Below the pieces are notes generated by a model. It saw nothing but the letters and a program-made list of their open reading frames with translations. It had not been told where the DNA came from and did not search any database. A program made the translations under genes and the position numbers. From an uncultured Lachnoclostridium sp. (GTDB lineage: Bacteria; Bacillota; Clostridia; Lachnospirales; Lachnospiraceae), in the NCBI GenBank assembly GCA_944381625.1, contig CALWLW010000001.1, positions 186,001-250,000 of the forward strand: a stretch of 64,000 nt of DNA. The letters are read 5' to 3'. Of the stretch, positions 27,485-35,750 are shown one piece after another (within the stretch, counting starts at the first letter, position 1; each line of letters begins with the position of its first letter).

Positions 27485-28332
27485 AAAGCCTCCCCCTGAA
27501 TCATGATGGTGATCACATCGTCTATGCCGCCCTTTTCCACTACGATTTCCGGCGCGTTTTCCATATAAAACTGCCGCTGGCCGGTGAGACAGCTGTAGCC
27601 GAACGGCTCTTTTTTCACGTTTAAGATCCAGCTTTTATCCAGCGCCTGATACTGCTCTTCCGTCACCTTCAGGACCCCGTACCGTTCCAGCAGCACGTCC
27701 GTCTCCTCATGGAGCAGAATATTTCCGTCGCCTATGAGGTAAAAATCGTCGCAGAGTCCCTCCAGGTCGCCGGAGATATGGGAACTGATCAGGATACCCC
27801 GGTTCCCGGGGATCATGTATTCCCGCAGAAGATCCAGGATCTGGTCTCTGGCCAGCACATCCAGTCCCGCCGTGGGTTCGTCCAGAACCAGAAGTCTGGC
27901 TTTGTGGGAGACAGCCGTGAGCACCTTCAGTTTCGCTTTCATACCCGTGGAAAAATCCTTGATCTTCTTATCCATGGGGAGCCGGAACTCTCCGCATTTT
28001 TTTACAAAGTATTCTTCCTGAAAATCCCGGTACATATGCCGTAATATGGGCAGGATATCGCGGATGGACAGACTGCCGCAAAAGCCCGCCCCCGGCAGGA
28101 CCGCGCCGATGTCCGACCGTTCGGCGTCCGTAAGGCTCCCGGCAGGCAGGCCCAGTACGGACACCTCTCCGGCGTCGGGGAAGATCAGATTCAGCGCCAG
28201 CTTGAATACGGTGCTTTTCCCGGCTCCGTTGGGGCCTACCAGACCCGTGATATAGCCCTCCCTGGCTTCCAGCGAACAGCGCAGGCAGAATGGATCATAA
28301 TGTTTTTCCACTTGATGTAATTGAACCAGCAT
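27481..28332 (-). CDS. ABC transporter ATP-binding protein
   Basis: Energy-coupling ATPase of the exporter. Walker A GPNGAGKST is near residue 35, the signature is the degenerate FSTGMKAKLKVLTA, Walker B is LLVLDEPTAGLD, and the His switch is in ISSHISGDLEGL. The C-terminal 70 residues form the accessory domain common in this exporter type. 283 aa. It is the middle gene of gntR-ATPase-permease. Confidence 0.93.
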   Translation of the reverse strand: MLVQLHQVEKHYDPFCLRCSLEAREGYITGLVGPNGAGKSTVFKLALNLIFPDAGEVSVLGLPAGSLTDAERSDIGAVLPGAGFCGSLSIRDILPILRHMYRDFQEEYFVKKCGEFRLPMDKKIKDFSTGMKAKLKVLTAVSHKARLLVLDEPTAGLDVLARDQILDLLREYMIPGNRGILISSHISGDLEGLCDDFYLIGDGNILLHEETDVLLERYGVLKVTEEQYQALDKSWILNVKKEPFGYSCLTGQRQFYMENAPEIVVEKGGIDDVITIMIQGEAL

Positions 28333-28334
28333 TT

Positions 28335-28706
28335 CTACTCCTCCAAAATAATGTGAAATAAATCCGCAATCTCCTGATTGCTCATTCCGCAGCTTCGTCC
28401 TTTCCGGATGGCCAGTTCCAGATCAGCTTCCACTTCTCTTCTCTTCTCTTCCAGCAGGGACTCCTCGCCTGCGCAGGCTACAAAGCTTCCTTTCCCGTGC
28501 ACGGTGACGATGAAGCCTTCCTGCTCCAGCGTGTCGTAAGCTTTTTTCACGGTCAGCGCGCTGACCCGCAGATCCTTTGCCAGAGAGCGTACCGAAGGAA
28601 GCCCCTCTTGTTCTTTTAATTCCCCATGCAGGATCAGCGCTTTGATCTGTCCGCAGATCTGCTCGTAAATCGGCTGCATGGAGGAATGGTTGATGATCAG
28701 CTTCAT
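28335..28706 (-). CDS. GntR-family regulator, YtrA-type
   Basis: A short regulator (123 aa) with an N-terminal GntR winged helix (QPIYEQICGQIKALILHGELKE ... LPSVRSLAKDLRVSALTVKKAYDTLEQEGFIVTVHGKGSFV) and only a small helical C-terminal part, as in YtrA. It precedes the ABC exporter by two bases. A perfect 19-bp inverted repeat lies directly upstream, so it very likely represses its own operon until an inducer appears. RBS AAGGAGGA. Confidence 0.92.
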   Translation of the reverse strand: MKLIINHSSMQPIYEQICGQIKALILHGELKEQEGLPSVRSLAKDLRVSALTVKKAYDTLEQEGFIVTVHGKGSFVACAGEESLLEEKRREVEADLELAIRKGRSCGMSNQEIADLFHIILEE

Positions 28707-28723
28707 ATGATTCCTCCTTCGTT

Positions 28724-28776
28724 ATAAACAGTATATAACAGTATACAACTGTTGTCAACTGTTATATACTGTTTAT
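28724..28776 (-). promoter_or_regulatory. GntR operator: perfect 19-bp inverted repeat
   Basis: ATAAACAGTATATAACAGT (28724-28742) and its exact reverse complement (28758-28776) flank a 15-bp centre that holds another near palindrome, ACAACTGTTGT. It sits immediately before the gntR ribosome site and likely overlaps the promoter. Confidence 0.8.
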
Positions 28777-28862
28777 CTATAATTTTACATTTTGCAGGAG
28801 TTTCCGCCTAAGAATGGAAGCGCTTGGAGCGATTGTCCGGAGAAGTTTGGAGAAGTTTCCTG

Positions 28863-28897
28863 AAAAAACCGCCCTGCCGGAATTTCCTGCAGGACGG
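28863..28897 (-). terminator. Terminator of the DUF975 gene
   Basis: On the minus strand CCGTCCTGC (28897-28889) pairs with GCAGGGCGG (28877-28869), followed by T6 (28868-28863). Confidence 0.85.
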
Positions 28898-28933
28898 TCC
28901 TGGATTCCGCCGTGTTTTCAGCGGAACATGTCG

Positions 28934-29839
28934 TTAGAAGATGTCGTTATGGTAGTCATTGGTTTCTTCGCCTGCCGGCTCTTCCGGAATCTCACGCCAC
29001 TGTGCTTCCGGCTGGGGATTGCTGTAGCGCTGTTCGGAAATCTCCCGGTAGAACGCCGCCCTGGAAGCCTCAATGTACGGGTTCAGGATCAGAAGTCCCA
29101 CCAGCAGTAAAATCACGCCCAAGGAAAGACCGGCCAGATTTCCGGTAAGGATACTGGTCGCCATTAAGAACACAAAGCCAAAGGAAATCAGCAGGCTCCA
29201 TCCGAAGAATGAAAATTCCAGGCAGAACAGTTTCCACTTATAGCCTTTCATCATTATCTTCGATTCCCGGAAGGCATCTCTGGCCCGAAGCTCCGGATGC
29301 TCCGCCATAATATAGGGCACGAGCGCATAGCTGTAGGTGGCGATAATGCCGGGAATAAACAAAAGCAGCGACCACAGCGTAATGAACAGTCCCCTCCAGA
29401 ACCACATGCAGAATCCTGCTCCGATCCGTCCCATGTTGGAAAAAATATCGCCTACCCGGGCCTGGCTACCGTCCACCAGATTCAGGTTGAACTGCGCGTA
29501 GCCCAGCGTAACCGCTCCGCCGATAATGATGCAGACCACGGCATAAATCAAAAGTATAACGAGCAGTGTTCCCAAAAAGGCCATCATGGGCATGAAAAAG
29601 TCGCTCTGTACAAACCTTTCCATGACTTCGTTGTCGTACTCTGCCGCGGCGTAGGGGTCATATGTGCCGGTTGAGGACATGTAACTGGTGTCCTGGGTAA
29701 AATAGGACAGATTGATCCAGCTGGCGCCGTACATGCTGCAGCCTAGAAGCCCTGATACAAATCCTGCCAGAACAGCCGTGGGCCAGAAGCCCCGTAAGCT
29801 CTCCCGTCCGATTCTTCGGTAATCTCTTGCGTACATCAT
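28934..29839 (-). CDS. DUF975 family integral membrane protein
   Basis: Starts with the family motif YARDYRRIGRESLRGFWPTAVLAGFVSGLLG and has about six membrane helices, including LIYAVVCIIIGGAVTLGYAQFNLNLVDG and GLFITLWSLLLFIPGIIATYSYAL, then the AEHPELRARDAFRESKIMMKGYKWKLF loop. 301 aa. Function unknown. AGGAGGAG precedes the ATG. It stands alone between a terminator and the nrd genes. Confidence 0.85.
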   Translation of the reverse strand: MMYARDYRRIGRESLRGFWPTAVLAGFVSGLLGCSMYGASWINLSYFTQDTSYMSSTGTYDPYAAAEYDNEVMERFVQSDFFMPMMAFLGTLLVILLIYAVVCIIIGGAVTLGYAQFNLNLVDGSQARVGDIFSNMGRIGAGFCMWFWRGLFITLWSLLLFIPGIIATYSYALVPYIMAEHPELRARDAFRESKIMMKGYKWKLFCLEFSFFGWSLLISFGFVFLMATSILTGNLAGLSLGVILLLVGLLILNPYIEASRAAFYREISEQRYSNPQPEAQWREIPEEPAGEETNDYHNDIF

Positions 29840-29930
29840 AGTTGTTTTCTCCTCCTGAAGAACAAAGTTCTCAGGTGCATTATATCACTAATACAAGTTT
29901 TTTACATCTTAATTTTTTTGGAATATGAAA

Positions 29931-29952
29931 GATGTATGGCTGAACAGTTACA
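29931..29952 (+). repeat. Dispersed 22-nt repeat, copy 1
   Basis: GATGTATGGCTGAACAGTTACA matches the copies at 41223-41245 and 49710-49689 (minus) at about 19 of 22 positions. It lies just after the nrdG stop. Confidence 0.5.
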
Positions 29953-29961
29953 AAATGGTCT

Positions 29962-30498
29962 CTACCATAGATCGTCGTATTCGCTCCGATAGAGGACGAT
30001 CCGGCCTTCCCGGCGGCTCTTTCCCAGGTCAATGACCCGCTGGTTGGAGCTGCCCCGGTACGGGAGCGTCAGATCCCGCTCTGCCTGGATATAGGGGCCG
30101 TCCACCAGGATATCGGTCAGTTCCAGAAGTCTTTTCACATGGCTGTCCTCCATGGACCAGAGATCCTCCAGAAGATACCCGGTATAGACCATCAGATGTT
30201 TTCCCATATTTTTGACTGTTTCCGCCAGGGGAACCAGCGCCTCCGCCTGGGCAAAGGGTTCGCCGCCGGAAAAGGTGACGCCGGAAAGGACGGGATTTTG
30301 GGAAATCTGTTCCAGAATCAGCCCGGTATCCGCCTCTTTTCCTCCCTGGAAATCGTGAGTCTGGGGATTGTGGCAGCCAGGACAGTGGTGGGGACAGCCC
30401 TGGGTAAAGACCACATAGCGAAGACCGGGACCGTCCACGATGGAATCCTGGACGGTCCCGGCGATCCGAAGCGGCTTAGGACAGGGTGTGTTTGACAC
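29962..30498 (-). CDS. nrdG: Anaerobic ribonucleotide reductase activating enzyme
   Basis: Radical SAM activase that puts the glycyl radical on class III RNR. CX3CX2C cluster motif CPHHCPGC is near residue 33, followed by VTFSGGEPF, with a short 178-residue length as in NrdG. I place the start at GTG 30498: AGAGGAG lies eight bases upstream and the next residues lead into LRIAGTVQDSIVDGPGLR, the usual N-terminus. Longer starts lie within the upstream 52-residue gene. It overlaps that gene by 23 bp, so the two are translationally coupled. Confidence 0.93.
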   Translation of the reverse strand: MSNTPCPKPLRIAGTVQDSIVDGPGLRYVVFTQGCPHHCPGCHNPQTHDFQGGKEADTGLILEQISQNPVLSGVTFSGGEPFAQAEALVPLAETVKNMGKHLMVYTGYLLEDLWSMEDSHVKRLLELTDILVDGPYIQAERDLTLPYRGSSNQRVIDLGKSRREGRIVLYRSEYDDLW

Positions 30499-30634
30499 GG
30501 TCCCGCTCCTCTGCACGTTTTGCGTTGTTGAAACGGTCTGTGGTTCCCACCAGGTAACCGGTGATCCTGCGGATCCGGTCAAACTTTACGTTTTCTCCTG
30601 CCATGCCGTTTTCTGCGATAACTCTTCCTGCCAT
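30476..30634 (-). CDS. Stand-alone glycyl-radical domain of class III RNR (NrdD C-terminal piece)
   Basis: A 52-residue protein whose centre reads RIRRITGYLVGTTDRFNNAK followed by a RAEERDRVKH segment. This aligns with the end of canonical NrdD (R-V-C-G-Y-L ... R-P-F-N-x-G-K-x-E-E ... R-V-K-H, from memory), with Gly26 in the radical position. The upstream NrdD lacks this segment. The gene has its own AGGAGG eight bases before the ATG and lies 95 bp after nrdD, overlapping nrdG. It presumably docks on NrdD and carries the radical, somewhat as YfiD does for pyruvate formate-lyase. The split is visible; the partnership is inferred. Confidence 0.78.
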   Translation of the reverse strand: MAGRVIAENGMAGENVKFDRIRRITGYLVGTTDRFNNAKRAEERDRVKHTLS

Positions 30635-30728
30635 AAATATTACCTCCTGATTGTTGTGAAATGATAGGCTCCCGGGACATCCAGCCCCGTTCCTCTGAAT
30701 TTATCATCTGCCGGATGACGGCTCTGGA

Positions 30729-33044
30729 CTAATGGTTGGCGTCCAGATAAACCGGTACGTCCGGATATTTTTTGCGAAGCTCGTTCAGCCGTTCCAAAGA
30801 TACGGCCTCTCCTTCTCTCCTGCCGCAGCGGGGGCACACGTCGTCGATGACGCCGGTAAAGCCGCACACAGGATCCCGATCTACCGGATGGTTTACGGAA
30901 CCGTAGCCTACGCCGTTCTCTTTCATGCAGCGGATCACCGCTTCGAAGGCCTCCGGGTTCTTGGCGGTATCTCCGTCCAGCTCCACATAGCTGATATGCC
31001 CTGCGTTGGTCAGGGCGTGATACGGTCCCTCGATCTGGATCTTTTCAAATGCGCTGATGGGATAATACACCGGTACATGGAAGGAGTTTGTGTAGTATTC
31101 CCGATCCGTCACGCCGGGGATTTTGCCGTAGCGTTTCTGGTCCATTCGGACAAATCTTCCGGAAAGCCCTTCCGCGGGAGTGGCCAGCAGCGTGAAATTC
31201 AGTCCCGTCTCTTCAGATTTTTCATCCAGATATTTCCTCATATGGGAGATAATCTCATATCCCAGCTTCCGGCTCTCTTCACTCTCACCGTGATGATGTC
31301 CGGTCAGAGCCTTCAGGGTCTCAGCCAACCCGATAAAGCCCACGCTCAGGGTGCCGTTTTTCAGGATCTCGCCCACCTGATCGTCGATGCCCAGATGGTC
31401 GGAATCAATCCAGATTCCCTGCCCCATCAGGAACGGATAATTTTTCACGGTCTTCTTCTTCTGGATCTCGAACCGGTGCAGCAGCTGACGGCAGCAGAGC
31501 GCCATGCGCTTGTCCAGGTTTTTGTAGAAGGCGTCCAGATCCCCTTTCGCCTGGATGCCCAGACGGGGAAGGTTGATGGACGTAAAACTCAGGTTGCCTC
31601 TTCCGCAGGTCACTTCCCTGGTGGGATCGTAATGGTTCCCCATGACACGGGTACGGCATCCCATGTAGGCTACCTCCGTGTTATAATCCCCTGCTTTGTA
31701 ATACTGCAGGTTGAACGGCGCGTCCAGGAAGCTGAAGTTGGGGAACAGCCTCTTGGCGGACACTTTGATCGCCATACGGAACAGGTCGTAATTGGGATCG
31801 CCCGGATTGTAGTTGATCCCTTCTTTTACCTTGAAGATCTGTACGGGGAAGATGGCCGTCTCGCCGTTTCCAAGCCCTGCGTCCGTCACTTTCAAAAGAT
31901 TGATTATGGCCATGCGCGCCTCCGGCGTGGTACAGGTTCCGTAGTTGATGGAACTGAACGGCACCTGGGCGCCCGCCCGGGAATTCATGGTATTCAGGTT
32001 ATGGATCAGTGATTCCATGGCCTGATAAGTAGCCATATCCGTCTTTCTTGTGGCGATCTGCACGGAAGTCCTGTGGCATCTGCGGATATCTGCCTCGTCC
32101 GGCTGAAGACCCAGCATCTGCCCGCCCTCTCCCAGCATCCAGCTCACCAGATTCTCTCCGTAGGCATCCACATTCCCCATATGGATCCGTTCCGGCATGG
32201 CGGCTTTAAGCGCCACGCGGAAGGATTCGTCCAGAGCCTTCTCGCAGTCGTATTCCAGCCAGAAATACCGCTGTACCGCATCGTAGTATTCTTTCCTGTA
32301 TGTACACGCCACGCCTTCTGCCATGGCATAATCAAAATTCGGCACCGACTGTCCGCCGTGCATCTCGTTCTGGTTCGCCTGGATGGCGATGCAGGCCAGA
32401 GCCGCATAGCTCTGGATGGACTTGGGCTGGCGGATGTATCCGTGTCCGGTGGAGAATCCGTCGTGGAACAGCTTCAGCAGGTCAATCTGGCAGCAGGTCT
32501 CCGTCAGCATGTAGAAGTCTTTGTCGTGGATATGGATGTCGCCGTTGATATGGGCCGCCGCAATATCCTTGGGCAGGATATAGTTGTCCACAAAATAATT
32601 GGCCCCTTCGGACCCGTATTTCAGCATCGTCCCCATGGACGTGTCAGCGTCGATATTGGCGTTTTCCCGCTTGATGTCCGCGTCTGCGGCGCTGGTGAAG
32701 GTCAGCTCCCGGTAAATCTTTACCAGGTCAGCCTCTGTCTTGCGCAGCTTGGTGTGCTCTTCCCGGTACAGGATATAGGCTTTCGCTGTCCTGGCAAATC
32801 CGTTCTGGATCAGTTTCTCCTCCACAAGATCCTGGATCTGCTCCACGTTAGGCGTATCCCCGTCCGGGATCGCCTCCACCACCTCGTCAACCAGCTCTTC
32901 AAACTGATAAGGCGAGATCGCCTCCATGCGGGCGGCTTCATTCGCTTTACGGATCGCGTCTCTGATTTTTTTCACATCGAACGGCACCGGAGTTCCGTTT
33001 CTTTTTTTAATCATCTCCGGGCACGCGATGGCAGTTCCCCTCAT
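30729..33044 (-). CDS. nrdD: Anaerobic ribonucleoside-triphosphate reductase, large part
   Basis: Makes dNTPs from NTPs without oxygen. An N-terminal ATP-cone (residues 12-100, KKRNGTPVPFDVKKIRDAIRKA) precedes the ten-stranded barrel. The thiyl-radical Cys is probably in FSSINYGTCTT, and the C-terminal zinc site is at DPVCGFTG ... CPRCGRREG. In usual NrdD the zinc site is followed by RVCGYL with the radical Gly; here the chain ends instead with LERLNELRKKYPDVPVYLDANH and a clear TAG. The glycyl part is in the next gene. 771 aa. The start may be the ATG at 33044 or the Met before IKKRNG. Confidence 0.93.
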   Translation of the reverse strand: MRGTAIACPEMIKKRNGTPVPFDVKKIRDAIRKANEAARMEAISPYQFEELVDEVVEAIPDGDTPNVEQIQDLVEEKLIQNGFARTAKAYILYREEHTKLRKTEADLVKIYRELTFTSAADADIKRENANIDADTSMGTMLKYGSEGANYFVDNYILPKDIAAAHINGDIHIHDKDFYMLTETCCQIDLLKLFHDGFSTGHGYIRQPKSIQSYAALACIAIQANQNEMHGGQSVPNFDYAMAEGVACTYRKEYYDAVQRYFWLEYDCEKALDESFRVALKAAMPERIHMGNVDAYGENLVSWMLGEGGQMLGLQPDEADIRRCHRTSVQIATRKTDMATYQAMESLIHNLNTMNSRAGAQVPFSSINYGTCTTPEARMAIINLLKVTDAGLGNGETAIFPVQIFKVKEGINYNPGDPNYDLFRMAIKVSAKRLFPNFSFLDAPFNLQYYKAGDYNTEVAYMGCRTRVMGNHYDPTREVTCGRGNLSFTSINLPRLGIQAKGDLDAFYKNLDKRMALCCRQLLHRFEIQKKKTVKNYPFLMGQGIWIDSDHLGIDDQVGEILKNGTLSVGFIGLAETLKALTGHHHGESEESRKLGYEIISHMRKYLDEKSEETGLNFTLLATPAEGLSGRFVRMDQKRYGKIPGVTDREYYTNSFHVPVYYPISAFEKIQIEGPYHALTNAGHISYVELDGDTAKNPEAFEAVIRCMKENGVGYGSVNHPVDRDPVCGFTGVIDDVCPRCGRREGEAVSLERLNELRKKYPDVPVYLDANH

Positions 33045-33088
33045 AACTTTCCCTCCAAATCTATATCTGGTGCTTCATATCATGTCTT

Positions 33089-33104
33089 GCGCTAAATATA
33101 GTAC
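33089..33104 (-). promoter_or_regulatory. Possible NrdR box upstream of nrdD
   Basis: On the minus strand GTACTATATTTAGCGC resembles the NrdR consensus ACACWATATATWGTGT in its core (CTATATTTAG). Only one clear copy is seen, whereas NrdR usually uses two, so this is tentative. Confidence 0.3.
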
Positions 33105-33140
33105 CACCAATGGAGGAAAGATGCAATAGAAAAATTCACG

Positions 33141-33305
33141 ATTACAGTTCACTCGTCTGCCAGAATCCGTCGGATGTCGTGCTCGCACGAACAGACGACG
33201 GACTCTGAGCAGACGAAGGGAGCGCCTGGCTATGAGCAAAGGGAGCTGCAAAGCAGCGGGAAGCGCGAAAGCGCGGCTTTGCGAATGGCGCGGGTGAACT
33301 GTAAT
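33141..33305. repeat. 165-bp element with 12-bp terminal inverted repeats
   Basis: ATTACAGTTCAC (33141-33152) and its exact reverse complement (33294-33305) bound a region full of short stems (TCGTGCTCGCACGA, GCTGCAAAGCAGC, GCGCGAAAGCGC). No gene is credible inside. It looks like a MITE or a structured intergenic repeat lying between nrdD and yitT. Confidence 0.6.
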
Positions 33306-33316
33306 ACTTTGCCTTT

Positions 33317-34183
33317 TCAAAGCACGTCGGCGAACAGGTCTTTATACCCTTCTCCATAGATCTCGCTGGCGCTGGTCACGATCATAAAGGCGGAAGGATC
33401 CTCTGTTTTCACGATTTCTTCCACCTGGGGACCCTGGGGACCGTGGACCGCGCAGAAGACAATTTCTTTTTCTTTTCCGGTGAAGCCGCCTTTTCCCTGC
33501 AGGTAAGTGACGCCGGCCTCAAGGTTCTGCAGCAGACGGTTCCCGATTTCCCTTGGCCTTTCCGTGATAATGTAGAACATCCTGGCTTCGTCGCCGCCAT
33601 AGAGCACATAGTTCAATGTTCTGCCGGACACGACCACGGTAATCAGAGCGTACAGGGCCACGTTCAGATCCCGGAAGATGAGGCCGGACAGGGACGCGAT
33701 CACCAGGTCCGTACACAGGAACAAAAAGCCGGTCTTCAGATGGCGGTAATGCCTGCGCAGAAGCTTGATGATAATATCCATGCCGCCGGTGGTGGCTCCC
33801 GCTTTAAAAGCCAGGCCGATCCCGCAGGCGATCAGGACGCCGCCGGACAGGCCGGCCAGAAGCGGATCAGTGGTCACGGGGCCTTTCCCGGACAGGATGT
33901 CCGTGACCAGGGAGGACAGAGCTACCACATAGGCGGTCTTCAGGATGAAGCGTCCGCCGAATTTCCAGGCGCCCAGGGCCAGGATGGGGATGTTCAGCAG
34001 AAAGAGGATCGTCCCGGTGCCGATGCCGGTCAGATAGCTTAAGATCACCGAGATGCCGGTCATCCCGCCGGGAGCCAGGCGGTTGGGATCCAGGAACAGG
34101 CTGACGCCCGCTCCGTAGATGACAGACGCCGCGCTCAGCGCTGTGAATCTTCCAGCTGCCTTTTTCCATGCTCTTTGTACCAT
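33317..34183 (-). CDS. YitT family membrane protein
   Basis: Five to six membrane helices (residues 1-200) with the family's GLSLFLDPNRLAPGGMTGISVILSYLTGI-type start and FKAGATTGGMDIIIKLL motif, then a cytoplasmic DUF2179 domain (about 205-288, FYIITERPREIGNRLLQNLEAGVTYLQGKGGFTGKEKEIVFC). 288 aa. Role unknown. GGGAGG lies six bases before the ATG. It follows miaB on the same strand. Confidence 0.9.
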   Translation of the reverse strand: MVQRAWKKAAGRFTALSAASVIYGAGVSLFLDPNRLAPGGMTGISVILSYLTGIGTGTILFLLNIPILALGAWKFGGRFILKTAYVVALSSLVTDILSGKGPVTTDPLLAGLSGGVLIACGIGLAFKAGATTGGMDIIIKLLRRHYRHLKTGFLFLCTDLVIASLSGLIFRDLNVALYALITVVVSGRTLNYVLYGGDEARMFYIITERPREIGNRLLQNLEAGVTYLQGKGGFTGKEKEIVFCAVHGPQGPQVEEIVKTEDPSAFMIVTSASEIYGEGYKDLFADVL

Positions 34184-34238
34184 GTTCGACCTCCCTGCGT
34201 GCCTGCTCCCGGGACTGTCCGGCCGGCGTCCCGTATGC

Positions 34239-35744
34239 TTATACCGGGGTGTCCGGACCGTCCAGCAGGCTTCCCATATAATAAAATCCCCTGCATTCGT
34301 CCAGCCTGACGTTCACGATCTGCCCGATCAGGCTCTCCGGGGCGCAAAAATGCACCACATGGTTGTTGCTCAGCCGTCCGGTCACATACCCTTCCATCTG
34401 GCTGTTTTTCTCTTCCACCAGCACGCTCTGACAGGAGCCGGTGAACCGTTCCGCCATCTCCTTTGAGATCTCCTGCACTTCTTTTAAAAGCCGGTCAAAA
34501 CGGTCCTTCACCACATCCTCCGGGACCTGATCCTCCATGGCCGCGGCAGGGGTTCCGGTCCGCTTGCTGTAAATAAACGTAAAGGCGCTGTCGTACCGCA
34601 CCCGGCGCACCACATCCAGGGTCTCCTGAAAGTCTTCTTCTGTCTCTCCCGGAAATCCCACGATAATATCGGTGGTCAGGGCGATATCCGGGACTGCCGC
34701 CCGTATCCGCTCCGCCAGCGCCAGGTACTGCTCCTTGGTATATCTCCGGTTCATGATTTTCAGGATCCGGGAACTGCCCGACTGCAGGGGCAGATGCAGA
34801 TGGCGGCAGATCTTCTCCGATTCTGCCATCACCCGGATCAGATCGTCGGACAGATCTTTGGGATGCGACGTCATGAAACGGATTCTCTCAAGGCCGTCGA
34901 TTTTGACCGCTTCCCGGAGCAATCCGGCAAAGGACATGGGGGTGTCCAGATTTTTTCCGTAAGAGTTCACATTCTGCCCCAGCAGCATGACCTCTTTCAC
35001 GCCGTCATCCACCAGATGCCGGATCTCCTTTAAGATCTCCTCCGGTTCCCGGCTGCGTTCCCGTCCCCGCACATAGGGCACAATGCAGTAGCTGCAGAAA
35101 TTATTGCAGCCGAACATGATGTTCACGCCCGATTTAAACGGGTACTTCCGTTCCACCGGCAGATCCTCCACGATCTGATCCGTATCTTTCCAGATATCGA
35201 TGATCGTCCGGTCTGATTCCTGCATGGCCGCAAGAAGTTCCGCAAATTTAAAAATATTGTGGGTGCCGAAGATCAGGTCCACGAAAGAATAGCTTTTTTT
35301 CAGCTTTTCCACCACGTCCGGCTCCTGCATCATACAGCCACAGAGAGCGATCTTCATATGCGGGTTTTTCTTTTTGTATCCGTGAAGCACGCCCAGGCGG
35401 CCGTAGACCCTCAGATTGGCGTTTTCCCGCACCGTGCAGGTATTGTAGATGACAAAATCCGCTTCCTCGCTGTCCGTCTCCTCATATCCGGCTTCCTTTA
35501 AGATGCCCAGAAGTTTCTCAGAATCCCTGGCGTTCATCTGACACCCGAAGGTGGTCACATGGCAGGTCAGTGGTCTTCCCAGTTCTTCTTCTTTCTCTGC
35601 GGTCCATGCCCTGGCCCTTTTCAGGAAATAATACTGACGCAGGGGTTCCTGTAAAGGCGCCGGCACGGACAGATCCGCGCCCTGGATCTCTTCATGCATA
35701 TTTATATCTGTATTGGTAGTATTCACGGTTTTTGATCCTTTCAT
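34239..35744 (-). CDS. miaB: tRNA-2-methylthio-N6-dimethylallyladenosine synthase
   Basis: Radical SAM methylthiotransferase that modifies A37 of tRNAs reading UNN codons. The N-terminal UPF0004 domain carries three cluster cysteines (TFGCQMN, YNTCTVRE, CGCMMQ). The radical SAM cluster is in GCNNFCSYCIVPYVRGRE. A TRAM domain closes the protein (ERFTGSCQSVLVEEKNSQ onward). The first ATG (35744) has a weak site; a GTG at 35726 has AAAGGA at nine bases and is a good alternative start. 501 aa with a 60-residue N-terminal extension common in clostridia. Confidence 0.95.
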   Translation of the reverse strand: MKGSKTVNTTNTDINMHEEIQGADLSVPAPLQEPLRQYYFLKRARAWTAEKEEELGRPLTCHVTTFGCQMNARDSEKLLGILKEAGYEETDSEEADFVIYNTCTVRENANLRVYGRLGVLHGYKKKNPHMKIALCGCMMQEPDVVEKLKKSYSFVDLIFGTHNIFKFAELLAAMQESDRTIIDIWKDTDQIVEDLPVERKYPFKSGVNIMFGCNNFCSYCIVPYVRGRERSREPEEILKEIRHLVDDGVKEVMLLGQNVNSYGKNLDTPMSFAGLLREAVKIDGLERIRFMTSHPKDLSDDLIRVMAESEKICRHLHLPLQSGSSRILKIMNRRYTKEQYLALAERIRAAVPDIALTTDIIVGFPGETEEDFQETLDVVRRVRYDSAFTFIYSKRTGTPAAAMEDQVPEDVVKDRFDRLLKEVQEISKEMAERFTGSCQSVLVEEKNSQMEGYVTGRLSNNHVVHFCAPESLIGQIVNVRLDECRGFYYMGSLLDGPDTPV

Positions 35745-35750
35745 TCTTTT

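Noticed and set aside
30732-32012. Long open frame (426 codons) opposite nrdD
   Set aside because: A product of the codon bias of nrdD; no ribosome site and no family pattern.
33135-33315. Small arginine-rich proteins in the nrdD-yitT gap
   Set aside because: Open frames here come from the GC-rich stems of the inverted-repeat element; no ribosome site and no family.
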